Below are positions 35,354 to 43,192 of a stretch of 56,728 nucleotides of DNA, one piece after another. Numbering within the stretch: position 1 is the first letter of the stretch; the number at the start of each line of letters is the position of its first letter. The notes below the pieces were generated by a model. The model saw only the letters and a program-made list of their open reading frames with translations. It did no database searches and was not told the origin of the DNA. The position numbers and the translations under genes are program-made. The stretch lies in assembly GCA_945871815.1 (NCBI GenBank), contig CAMBXM010000004.1:1-56728 (forward strand), written 5' to 3'. The DNA is from Singulisphaera sp. GP187 (GTDB taxonomy: Bacteria > Planctomycetota > UBA1135 > UBA2386).

Positions 35354-36750
35354 GCCGAGAACTGCTACTGCTTGCCGACGACGAACCGTTGTCACGCGAG
35401 TTTCTGGAAGAGGCCCTGCAAGCGCTGGGTTTCGAGGTTCATGCCGTTGCCGATGGCAGGGCCGCGATCGCGGCTCTGCGTCAACATGCCTACGAGTACG
35501 TGGTGACTGACCTGCGCATGCCCGAGGCGGATGGCACCGCGGTGCTCGCTGCGAGCAAGCAGGCCGAGCCCGATCGCCCTGTTGTGATCGTCACGGCACA
35601 CGGCACGATGGGTGTGGCGATCCAGGCCATGCGCGGCGGCGCCGACGACATCCTGGAAAAGCCCTGCGCGCTGCACGAACTCGAGCTTTGCTGTGCGCGC
35701 CTGCGCGAACGCAAGAAGCTGCTCCGCGAGAACCGGTTCCTCCGAGCCCAGAGTGTCGGCGACGATCTGCTCGTTGCGGGCCCCAAGACCGCGGCCGTCG
35801 TCGCGATGGTCGAGCGCGTCGCGCGCAGCAAAGCCACCGTGCTGATCCGCGGCGAGAGTGGCACCGGCAAGGAGCGGGTAGCTGCGCTCGTGCATCGCAG
35901 CAGCGATCGCCGTGAGCAGCCGTTCGTGAAGATCAACTGCGCGGCCGTGCCCGAGGCACTGCTGGAAAGCGAGCTGTTCGGCCACGAACAAGGCGCGTTC
36001 ACGGGGGCCGGTCGTCGCCGTGAGGGTCTGTTCGAACTTGCAGACGGTGGCACGCTGTTCCTCGACGAAATCGGCGAGACCTCGGCGGCCATGCAGAGCA
36101 AGCTGCTGCGTGTGCTGCAAGAGGGCGAGTTTCAGCGCGTTGGCGGTGGCCGAACCCTGCGCGTCGACGTCCGCGTCGTCGCGGCGACCAATCGCGATCT
36201 GTGGAAGGACGTGCAAGAAGGCCGCTTCCGCGAGGACCTCTACTACCGGCTTGATGTCGTGCCGATCGTTGTGCCGCCCCTTCGCGAGCGCCCTGATGAG
36301 ATCGTGCCGCTGGCGTGCCACTTCTTGCGCAAGGGCCTCGTGTTCACGCCCTCCGCCGAAGCGGTGCTGCGCGAGTGGCGGTGGGCGGGCAACGTGCGCG
36401 AACTGCAGAACGTCGTCCAGCGTGCTTCGCTGCTCTGCGAGGGAATGGCGATCGACGGCCCGCAGTTGCGGGGTTGGCTCCAGCCGCAGAACCTCGCCGA
36501 TGGTGTCGGTGCCGGCGCACACCTCGCGGCGAGATTGGCGTCGGCGCCGACGGAGTTGCTCGCGGACCCGATCGCCGCGCTCGTCGGCCGTAAACTCGAA
36601 GAGGTCGCGGACGAACTCGTGCTTCGAACGCTCGATTCCAATCAGGGCAATCGCACAAAGACCGCGGAAGTGCTCGGCATCGGCGTTCGAACGCTGTTCA
36701 ACCGCCTCCGCGAACGTCAACAAGCCACCGCCGTAGAGTTGGTGTCGTGA
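35350..36750 (+). CDS. Second NtrC-family sigma54 activator, FleR/FlrC-like
   Basis: This 466-residue regulator has a receiver with D10-D11, D54 and K104, an AAA+ domain with 'GESGTGKE' Walker A, the full 'GAFTGA' loop, Walker B 'TLFLDEIGE', and a C-terminal Fis-type helix-turn-helix ('[24 protein letters not shown]'). It is a complete sigma54 activator. Its ATG overlaps the kinase stop (ATGA), so the two form one unit. Two such activators within 9 kb beside flagellin genes suggest a layered flagellar gene hierarchy. Which promoters each controls cannot be read from the sequence. The stop overlaps the next gene's GTG. Confidence 0.93.
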   Translation: MSRELLLLADDEPLSREFLEEALQALGFEVHAVADGRAAIAALRQHAYEYVVTDLRMPEADGTAVLAASKQAEPDRPVVIVTAHGTMGVAIQAMRGGADDILEKPCALHELELCCARLRERKKLLRENRFLRAQSVGDDLLVAGPKTAAVVAMVERVARSKATVLIRGESGTGKERVAALVHRSSDRREQPFVKINCAAVPEALLESELFGHEQGAFTGAGRRREGLFELADGGTLFLDEIGETSAAMQSKLLRVLQEGEFQRVGGGRTLRVDVRVVAATNRDLWKDVQEGRFREDLYYRLDVVPIVVPPLRERPDEIVPLACHFLRKGLVFTPSAEAVLREWRWAGNVRELQNVVQRASLLCEGMAIDGPQLRGWLQPQNLADGVGAGAHLAARLASAPTELLADPIAALVGRKLEEVADELVLRTLDSNQGNRTKTAEVLGIGVRTLFNRLRERQQATAVELVS

Positions 36751-37748
36751 AGGACGCGATCCCAGCGATGCTGACGGAGAAGCGGCGCGTGCCGATGCCG
36801 GTTGGGCTGTTCACCGGCCGGCGCACGTGGCTTCGCCGTCTGGTGGCGTGGGGAACGGCCGCGGTCAATCGCTCCATCGACCTGCTGCCGATCGGTCGCT
36901 GGCTGCACCGTCGGATCCAGAAGGCGCTGGTGTTCACGCCACTCGAGTTGCCTCTGCTGGCACGGTCGCGCGGGCTGCACGGTCTTCGGATCGCGTTCCT
37001 GTCGGATCTCCATGCCGGCAGCTTCATGAACGAAGTGGACCTGCGACGCATTTTTCAACGCGTCGCGGCGCAGAATCCTGATCTCGTGCTGTTCGGCGGC
37101 GATCTCATCAACACTCGCGAGCGCGAGTTGCTGTTGTTCGAGACAGCGCTGCCGCTGCTCAAACCGCCGCTCGGCATGTACGCAGTCCCGGGCAACCACG
37201 ACCTCTTCTGGGGCAAGGGTCTTGGCCTTTGGTCCGCGTTCTTGCGCGATCACGGTGTCGAGGTGCTGGAGAATCGCGGCGTGCGCCTCTCGTTCCAAGG
37301 CACGCCCTTCTGGCTCTGCGGCGTCGATGACCTGACCGAGGGCGAGCCGGATCTGCGGCTCGCGCTCGACGGTCGCAGGCCGGACGAGCCCGCGATCCTG
37401 CTGTCGCACCACCCCGACTACTTCTTCGAAGCCGCAGCCTCCGACGTCGACCTGACGCTGGCCGGTCACACCCACGGCGGCCAGATCCGCATCCGAGGCA
37501 AGGCGCCGCTGCACCACAGCAAGTTCGGTTTCGAGCAGGGTTGGTTTCGCGAGGGGGATGCACGCCTCTACGTGAGCCGCGGGGTCGGCGTCACCTTCTT
37601 GCCGATTCGCATCGACGCGCCGCCGGAGATTCCGATCGTGACGATGGTCGCGCGAACGGTGAACGAGGCGAAGCACGTACGGTCTGGCCAGAATGCCGAA
37701 CATCGCGCCCTGGCTGACGCGATTGCCGGCGACGGCGACGCCGACTGA
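36747..37748 (+). CDS. Membrane-associated calcineurin-like metallophosphoesterase (YkuE/YaeI-like)
   Basis: This 333-residue protein has the metallophosphoesterase blocks 'RIAFLSDLHAGSF' (D-x-H), 'PDLVLFGGDLINTRE' (GD), 'GMYAVPGNHDLFWG' (GNHD), 'AILLSHHPDYF' and 'LTLAGHTHGGQIRI' (GHTHGGQ), which hold the two metals. The N-terminal region is basic with a weak hydrophobic stretch. The YkuE/YaeI group removes lipid-linked phosphates such as UDP-diacylglucosamine or related substrates; the target here is unassigned. It starts with GTG overlapping the upstream regulator, so it may be cotranscribed, with no evident role in motility. Confidence 0.9.
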   Translation: MKDAIPAMLTEKRRVPMPVGLFTGRRTWLRRLVAWGTAAVNRSIDLLPIGRWLHRRIQKALVFTPLELPLLARSRGLHGLRIAFLSDLHAGSFMNEVDLRRIFQRVAAQNPDLVLFGGDLINTRERELLLFETALPLLKPPLGMYAVPGNHDLFWGKGLGLWSAFLRDHGVEVLENRGVRLSFQGTPFWLCGVDDLTEGEPDLRLALDGRRPDEPAILLSHHPDYFFEAAASDVDLTLAGHTHGGQIRIRGKAPLHHSKFGFEQGWFREGDARLYVSRGVGVTFLPIRIDAPPEIPIVTMVARTVNEAKHVRSGQNAEHRALADAIAGDGDAD

Positions 37749-37795
37749 GGGCGTCATCGTGCGCCGAGCTGCCTCCGACGGCATGATGCGCCGCG

Positions 37796-38803
37796 ATGTT
37801 GCAGTTCCAGAACGCGATCACTGCCGTCGACTCGCACACTGCTGGCGAGCCGACGCGCATCATCACCGGCGGGTTGCCTATCGTCCGTGGTGAGACGATG
37901 GTCGAGAAGCGCGCCACGATGCAGCGCGAACTCGACTGGCTGCGACGAGCCCTCGTGCTGGAGCCGCGCGGCCACGAGGCGATGGTCGCGGCCTTTCTGC
38001 TGCCGCCGTGTGATCCGAGCGCGCACCTCGGCGTGATTTTCGCCAACGACGTCGGCTATCTCGGCATGTGCGGGCACGGTGCGATCGGCGTGGCGACGGT
38101 CGCGGTCGCCATGGGCATGGTCGAAAGGCAAGAGCCAGAGACGCTGGTGACCCTGGATACCGCGGTCGGGGTCGTGCAGTGCAAGGTCCACGTGGCCGCA
38201 GGCAAGGTCCGCAATGTGACGATCACCAACGTGCCGTCCTTTCTCTACCGGCAGCGCGCGATCGTCATGGTCGAAGGCTTCGGCAAGATCGCGGCGGACA
38301 TTGCCTGGGGCGGCAACTGGTTTGCGTTCGTCGAAGCCGAGCAACTGGGCCTGCGCGTGGAACGCCAGAATCTCGCGCAGTTGATGCCAGCAGCAATGGC
38401 GGTGCGCACCGCGTTGACGCAACACGGCGTCTATGGGGTGCACCCAGACCGAGGCGTCGACGAAGTTGTCGATCACGTGAAGCTGTTCGTCGAACTCGAC
38501 GGCAAGGACGGCAAGGGTTCGCGTTCGCTGACGCTGTGCCCGGGCGCTGCCTATGACCGCTCGCCGTGCGGCACGGGGACCTCGGCCAAGCTTGGGGTGC
38601 TGTGTGCCAAGGGCGAATTGGACGTCGGCGAATGGATGCGGTCGGAGAGCGTGCTCGGCACCGCCTTTCGCGCCCGGGCCGTTCGCGAGGTGGCGGTAGG
38701 CAAGTTCACTGCAATCGTGCCCGAGGTCGAGGGCAGTGCGTTCGTGACCGGGCTGCAGACGTTCGTGATCGACCCGGACGACCCGTGCCGGTTCGGCTTC
38801 TGA
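37796..38803 (+). CDS. Proline racemase family protein, probable 4-hydroxyproline 2-epimerase
   Basis: This 335-residue enzyme belongs to the proline racemase family. Both catalytic cysteines are present: C92 in 'GMCGHGAIG' and C258 in 'DRSPCGTGTSAK'. Two cysteines distinguish racemases/epimerases from the trans-3-hydroxyproline dehydratases, in which the first is Thr or Ser. The N-terminal 'VDSHTAGEPTRIITGGLP' is conserved. Most bacterial members with 'CGHGAIG' act on trans-4-hydroxy-L-proline, so epimerisation to the cis-D form is the likely reaction, used to consume collagen or cell-wall hydroxyproline. No other hydroxyproline catabolism gene is nearby, so specificity stays inferred. Confidence 0.9.
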   Translation: MLQFQNAITAVDSHTAGEPTRIITGGLPIVRGETMVEKRATMQRELDWLRRALVLEPRGHEAMVAAFLLPPCDPSAHLGVIFANDVGYLGMCGHGAIGVATVAVAMGMVERQEPETLVTLDTAVGVVQCKVHVAAGKVRNVTITNVPSFLYRQRAIVMVEGFGKIAADIAWGGNWFAFVEAEQLGLRVERQNLAQLMPAAMAVRTALTQHGVYGVHPDRGVDEVVDHVKLFVELDGKDGKGSRSLTLCPGAAYDRSPCGTGTSAKLGVLCAKGELDVGEWMRSESVLGTAFRARAVREVAVGKFTAIVPEVEGSAFVTGLQTFVIDPDDPCRFGF

Positions 38804-38845
38804 AGCAGAAGTGGTGCTGCTGCGCCGGCCGATCCACGGAACCAG

Positions 38846-38862
38846 CCGGGCCGCAGGGCCGG
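38846..38862. terminator. Weak hairpin between convergent genes
   Basis: CCGGGCC and GGCCGG form a short stem with a bulge around a GCAG loop, 43 bp after the epimerase stop and just before the convergent membrane-protein stop. No U-tract follows. Confidence is low. Confidence 0.25.
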
Positions 38863-38866
38863 TCGT

Positions 38867-39310
38867 TCAGAGCAGGCGATCGTCGCGGTTGCCGAAGGCC
38901 CAGCCGACGCGAGCTGCGAGCGCCGCGAACGCAGTCAGAGTGAGCAAGGCCCGCAACTCCGGCGTCGTGGCCGTGTCCCACTGCCAGGCGGCGAGGCCAA
39001 GCAGCACGACCAGCAGGCTCAGCTCGGCAGCAGCCGCTGCCGGGGCATGGCGCCAACTCTTGGTCGCGAGTGCCACGGTGCCGAGAAAATCGCCGATCAA
39101 CAGGCCGAGCAGCAGGTGCGGGCCGAAGGCCGCCGCTCGGAGCGCGGTTGCCGAGATCGCATAGACCGCGATGCGGGTGGCCAGCGTCGCTGCGTGCACT
39201 GTTCGGTCGATCGCGCGGTCCATCGCCGCGGTGTCCACCGTTGCCCGTTCCGCGGCGGCGCGGCTCGGTTGCGTAGTGGTCGCGGTCGGTGGTTCGAGCA
39301 GGCTGCGCAT
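38867..39310 (-). CDS. Small multi-pass membrane protein, uncharacterised
   Basis: This 147-residue product starting at 39310 ('MRSLLEPPTATTTQPSRAAAERATVD') has a polar N-terminus, then about four hydrophobic segments ('AAFGPHLLLGLLIGDFLGTVALA', 'AAAAAELSLLVVLLGLAAWQW', 'ALLTLTAFAALAARVGWAFG' among them). I recognise no family. An upstream in-frame ATG at 39367 would overlap the divergent M14 gene start, so the shorter form is preferred. Codon use is like its neighbours. Confidence 0.5.
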   Translation of the reverse strand: MRSLLEPPTATTTQPSRAAAERATVDTAAMDRAIDRTVHAATLATRIAVYAISATALRAAAFGPHLLLGLLIGDFLGTVALATKSWRHAPAAAAAELSLLVVLLGLAAWQWDTATTPELRALLTLTAFAALAARVGWAFGNRDDRLL

Positions 39311-39365
39311 CAACCTTGCATCGGAAGGAATGGAGCGGAGTCCGCAGCGCGATATCCTCCGCGCC

Positions 39366-40199
39366 ATGCATTGGTCTCGTTTCGGGCTCGCGCTCGCGCT
39401 CGCAGCCTGCGCTGGTTGCGCCCCGACCTACTCCCAGAAGCGGCGAGCCGAGGCCGAGAGACTCCGCACTGCGGTCGATGCGACCGCGCCGATGCCGCGC
39501 CCTGAGCTTGCGTGGCGCGCCTTGGGGACCAGCGTGAAGGGTCGCCCATTGCGCGTCGCTTCGATCGGGCACGGGCCGCGGCGCGTGTTGTGGATCGGGG
39601 GCATCCATGGTGACGAGCGCGAAGGACGAGTCGCAACCGAGGAACTGCCAACGGCGTTCGTCGGCGTGCCAGGGGCTGTGGACCGTGTGACGTTGACCAT
39701 TCTGGAAGACGCCAATCCCGACGGCACGGCGATGAAGACCCGCGGCAACGCCAACGGCGTCGATCTCAATCGCAACTACCCGGCGAAGAACTTCAAGCCA
39801 GTGCGCGCCTTCGGCATCAAGCCACTGAGCCAACCCGAGTCGCGCGTCGTGCACGATCTGATTCTGGATGGCAACTTCGACCTCGTGATCGTGGCGCACA
39901 GTTGGCGCGACGATCACTTCATCAACTACGACGGGCCGGCGGCGGCGGCGGCGAGCGCCGCGTTGTTCGCTGCACGCAGCGGCTATCCCGTGCGCGATTC
40001 CGGGGACATGTCGCCGACACCGGGGTCGCTCGGGAGTTGGGTCGGACGCACGTTGAACGTGCCCATACTGACACTGGAGTATCACCGTGGGCGCGATCCC
40101 TGGGCCGCGTGGGAAGAGACCAGGATCGCGATCGTCGCCGTCATCGTCGAAGGTCCTGGGCTTGCCGCCTTGCCTTCGACCGAGGAAGACGCACGCTGA
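39366..40199 (+). CDS. M14-family peptidase lipoprotein (MpaA-like)
   Basis: This 277-residue protein has a lipoprotein signal ('LALALAACAGC') and the zinc carboxypeptidase blocks. H81 and E84 lie in 'GGIHGDERE', R136 in 'NANGVDLNRNYP', and H178 in 'VIVAHSW'. A later Glu in 'ILTLEYHRGRD' is a good general-base candidate. The motif layout resembles murein-peptide amidase MpaA, which trims recycled cell-wall peptides. The stop is directly followed by an Opp/Dpp-type permease ATG (2 bp gap), and a second permease follows, which supports a role in peptide processing at the membrane. Substrate is inferred, not shown. Confidence 0.8.
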   Translation: MHWSRFGLALALAACAGCAPTYSQKRRAEAERLRTAVDATAPMPRPELAWRALGTSVKGRPLRVASIGHGPRRVLWIGGIHGDEREGRVATEELPTAFVGVPGAVDRVTLTILEDANPDGTAMKTRGNANGVDLNRNYPAKNFKPVRAFGIKPLSQPESRVVHDLILDGNFDLVIVAHSWRDDHFINYDGPAAAAASAALFAARSGYPVRDSGDMSPTPGSLGSWVGRTLNVPILTLEYHRGRDPWAAWEETRIAIVAVIVEGPGLAALPSTEEDAR

Positions 40200-40201
40200 C
40201 C

Positions 40202-41218
40202 ATGCTGCGTTGGTCGTTGCTACGAATCCTGTGGGCTTGCGTGAGTCTGCTGGGCGTCACGTTCGTGACGTTCCTCGTGCTGGATCTCGCGCCGATCGAC
40301 CGCGCCGCCCTCGAAGTGGCGAAGCGCACCGAACACGTCGAGTCATCGGCGGGTTCCGATCGGGACGTTGCGCTCGCGCGGTTGCGCATTCGGTACGGGT
40401 TGGTCGATGCCGTGACACTGCAGCCCGTGCCGGTGATTCGGCGTTACGGCACGTGGCTGTCCAACGCGGCGCGGTTCCGATTCTGCGGGCCGGGCGAAGA
40501 TCCGGTCGAGTGGCAGGCGCGGTTGCTGCGCGCTGTGCCGGTGTCCCTGCTGCTCGGCTCATTGGCGCTGGTGCTGGCGCTGGCCATCGGCATTCCACTC
40601 GGCGCGTGGCTCGGCATGCGCACGGGTTCGCGCGCTGATCGCATGGCGAGCGGGACGATGTTCGTGGTCGCCGGGTTGCCCGACGTGCTGGTGGCGACGT
40701 TGTTGCTGCTGTGGTTTGCGGGGCCGGTGTTCGATTGGTTTCCTGCCAGTGGACTGATGAGCGACGGCGAGGCGAGTGGGTGGCTCGCGGCCCTGCTCGA
40801 CCGAGCGCACCATCTGGTACTGCCGGTCGTCGTGATGGCGATCGGGCCGATACTCCTGATCGTGCGCTTCCTGCGAGAATCGGTGGCGCGGACCTCGGCG
40901 ATGCCGTTTGCGCAGAACCTGGAGGCCTGGGGTTTCGAGCCGGCGCAGCGCCGCCGAAGAGTCCTGCGCGCGGCGCTTTCGCCGCTGGCCACGTTGACCG
41001 GGAGCTTGCTGCCGATGCTGGTCGCTGGCTCGATCGTCGTCGAGACGGTGTTCTCGATCGAAGGTGTTGGCCGGCTCGCGTGGGCAGCGGTGCAGAGCCA
41101 GGATCATGCGATGGTCATGGCGGTCACATTGGGAATGTCGGCGACGACGCTCGCCGGGTTTGTGCTGTCGGACCTGTTGCACCGTGCGGTCGATCCGCGT
41201 GTGCGCCTCGCGGCATGA
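40202..41218 (+). CDS. Peptide-type ABC transporter permease (OppB/DppB family)
   Basis: This 338-residue inner-membrane permease begins with the OppB/DppB-type N-terminal helix ('MLRWSLLRILWACVSLLGVTFVTFLVLDLAPID') and has the later permease block with a GLPD-type loop ('VVAGLPDVLVATLLLLWF') and the coupling-helix region 'NLEAWGFEPAQRRRRVLRAALSPLATLTGSLLPMLVAGSIVVETVFSIEGVGRLAW', a DppB hallmark. It starts 2 bp after the M14 lipoprotein and overlaps the next permease (ATGA). No ATPase or substrate-binding protein is encoded in the window, so these must be supplied from elsewhere. Confidence 0.9.
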   Translation: MLRWSLLRILWACVSLLGVTFVTFLVLDLAPIDRAALEVAKRTEHVESSAGSDRDVALARLRIRYGLVDAVTLQPVPVIRRYGTWLSNAARFRFCGPGEDPVEWQARLLRAVPVSLLLGSLALVLALAIGIPLGAWLGMRTGSRADRMASGTMFVVAGLPDVLVATLLLLWFAGPVFDWFPASGLMSDGEASGWLAALLDRAHHLVLPVVVMAIGPILLIVRFLRESVARTSAMPFAQNLEAWGFEPAQRRRRVLRAALSPLATLTGSLLPMLVAGSIVVETVFSIEGVGRLAWAAVQSQDHAMVMAVTLGMSATTLAGFVLSDLLHRAVDPRVRLAA

Positions 41219-42030
41219 GTGCACTTCTTGGCTTCGACGGCGCCCGGCGTCGCTCGCGGTGGCCGGTGGTCATCGCTTGCGTGCTGTTGCTGGTGACGGT
41301 CTTTGGCCCGCTGTGGCCGACCAGTCCGTCGGCCACCGATCTCGACCACATGCGCGAAGGTCCGTCGTGGGCTCACCCCTTTGGCACCGACGACACCGGC
41401 CGCTGCGTGCTCGCGCGACTCATCAACGGGGCGCGCAGCACGATCGGCACGAGCCTCGTCGGTGTCGCGCTGGCGGCTGCGATCGGCATTGCGCTCGGTG
41501 CGCTCGCGGGCATGCGACGCGGCGTCGTGGACCGCATCGTGCTCCAGGCGATCGAGGTCTTTGTTTGTTTTCCGACGCTCCTGCTGCTGCTGGCCATCGG
41601 TGCGTGCTTTGGCAGTTCGCCGATGGCAGTGGTCGCCGCGTTTGCCGCGACGATGTGGCCCAGCTTTGCCCGGTCGGTGCGCGGCGAGTTGCTGTCGCTG
41701 CGCGAACGCGAGTTCGTGGCCACGGCACGCGACCTCGGAGTTCGCGGGTTTGCCCTGTTTCGTGGCCACCTGTGGCCATCGTTGCGTGGTCAGGCAGCGG
41801 TGGTGGCTGCGTTCTGCATGGCCCACGCCATCGTGGCCGAATCGACCCTGTCGTTTCTCGGCATCGGCCCGGGAGTGCAAGCGGGGTCGTGGGGTTCGGT
41901 GCTCGCACAAGGCAAGGCCGACGCGCATCTTTGGGTTTGGCACCTTTGGGTCTTCCCTGGCGCCCTGATCGCGGGGTCGGTGTGGTGCTGTCACGCCCTC
42001 GCCGACCGCTTCCGTTGGCGCGAAGTTTAG
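41215..42030 (+). CDS. Peptide-type ABC transporter permease (OppC/DppC family)
   Basis: This 271-residue permease is the partner of the preceding gene. It has the OppC/DppC features 'HPFGTDDTGRCVLARLINGARSTIGTSLVGVALA' and 'FVATARDLGVRGFALFRGHLWPSLRG' (coupling loop), then 'ESTLSFLGIGPGVQAGSWGSVLAQGK', which is highly conserved in this family. The ATG overlaps the stop of the first permease. With the M14 peptidase it forms a three-gene unit. It is convergent with moaA, 96 bp away. Confidence 0.91.
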   Translation: MSALLGFDGARRRSRWPVVIACVLLLVTVFGPLWPTSPSATDLDHMREGPSWAHPFGTDDTGRCVLARLINGARSTIGTSLVGVALAAAIGIALGALAGMRRGVVDRIVLQAIEVFVCFPTLLLLLAIGACFGSSPMAVVAAFAATMWPSFARSVRGELLSLREREFVATARDLGVRGFALFRGHLWPSLRGQAAVVAAFCMAHAIVAESTLSFLGIGPGVQAGSWGSVLAQGKADAHLWVWHLWVFPGALIAGSVWCCHALADRFRWREV

Positions 42031-42126
42031 CGGGGTGACTGCGAAGTTGGCCACCGCTGTCGCCGGCCCTGCTGGCGAGCTCGCAGGCAGAAGTGGTCTT
42101 CCAGATGAGCTGTGAGCGAGGCGAAC

Positions 42127-43146
42127 TCAGCCGCCGCGCGTGTGCATCTCGAGATGTGGCGTGGCCCGCAACTCATCGCGCTCGACCAGCGGCTTGCGAT
42201 CGACAATGCCGGCGCGCACTTCCGCGCCGCGATCGCGCCGTGCGTGCCATTCTGTGGTGATGACCCCGGCGATCTCGGCGTCGCTTACGCCGGTTCTCAG
42301 CAAGCCGCGCAGGTCCGTGCCCGTCGTGGCGTAGAGGCACTTGAGCCACATGCCGTCGGCGGTCAATCGACTGCGGTCGCAGGTCGCGCAGAAGGGCTGC
42401 GTCACCGATGCGATCACGCCGAACACGGTTCCGTCGGGAAGTGAGAAGCGTTCGGCAGGAGCGCTGTCGCGCGGCATCGGCGTCACGGTGCCGTGAACGC
42501 GTTCGATCGAGGCCAGCAGCTGCGCTCGCGACACCACCGACTCTGGCTTCCACTGCGTCGCGCCGCCGACATCCATGTACTCGATGAAGCGGATCTCCGC
42601 CGAGCGCTCCTTGGCGAACGCGAGCAGTGCCGGCACTTCGTGATCGTTGACGCCAGCAATAGCGACGGTGTCGAGCTTGAGATCGACGAAGCCGGCTGCG
42701 CGTGCAGCGTCGATGCCGCCGATGACCTTGTCGAGGTCGTCGCGACGTGCCAGCAGACGGAAGGTCGCGGCGTCGAGCGTGTCGAGGCTGACGGTCAAGC
42801 GCTGCAGGCCGGCCTTGCGCAGGAGCTCAGCCTTGTCGGCGAGCAGTACGCCATTGGTCGTCATCGCCAGTTCCCGCAGGCCCGTTTGCCTGGCGACCAT
42901 GGCGACCAACACTTCGAGGTCGCGGCGCAGCAGCGGTTCGCCGCCAGTCAGGCGGACCTTCTTGACGCCGAGGCGCAGGAAGATCCCGAGCACGCGCTCG
43001 ATCTCTTCGAAGGTCAGCACACTCGGTTGCGGCAGCCAGGAGTACTCCTTCTCCGGCATGCAGTACTGACACCGCAGATTGCAGCGGTCGGTGACCGACA
43101 AGCGCAGGTTCTCTAGCGGGCGGGCGAACGCGTCCAACAGGGGCAC
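42127..43146 (-). CDS. moaA: GTP 3',8-cyclase (molybdenum cofactor biosynthesis)
   Basis: MoaA is the radical SAM enzyme that starts molybdopterin synthesis by rearranging GTP. The 339-residue form starting at the GTG at 43146 matches the usual length. The N-terminal cluster motif CX3CX2C is 'CNLRCQYC' (C22, C26, C29), with 'LRLTGGEPL'-type sequence following ('VRLTGGEPLLRRDLEVL'). The second cluster near the C-terminus shows as 'CATCDRSRLTADGMWLKCL'. The usual C-terminal double-glycine is present as '...THTRGG' near the end. The long upstream frame to 43410 lies inside the neighbouring gene and is unlikely. No other moa gene is in the window. Confidence 0.94.
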   Translation of the reverse strand: MPLLDAFARPLENLRLSVTDRCNLRCQYCMPEKEYSWLPQPSVLTFEEIERVLGIFLRLGVKKVRLTGGEPLLRRDLEVLVAMVARQTGLRELAMTTNGVLLADKAELLRKAGLQRLTVSLDTLDAATFRLLARRDDLDKVIGGIDAARAAGFVDLKLDTVAIAGVNDHEVPALLAFAKERSAEIRFIEYMDVGGATQWKPESVVSRAQLLASIERVHGTVTPMPRDSAPAERFSLPDGTVFGVIASVTQPFCATCDRSRLTADGMWLKCLYATTGTDLRGLLRTGVSDAEIAGVITTEWHARRDRGAEVRAGIVDRKPLVERDELRATPHLEMHTRGG

Positions 43147-43192
43147 CTCGGCAGAGTAGGTGAGCCCTCGCAAAGCACAAGCGGGGGCGCGA

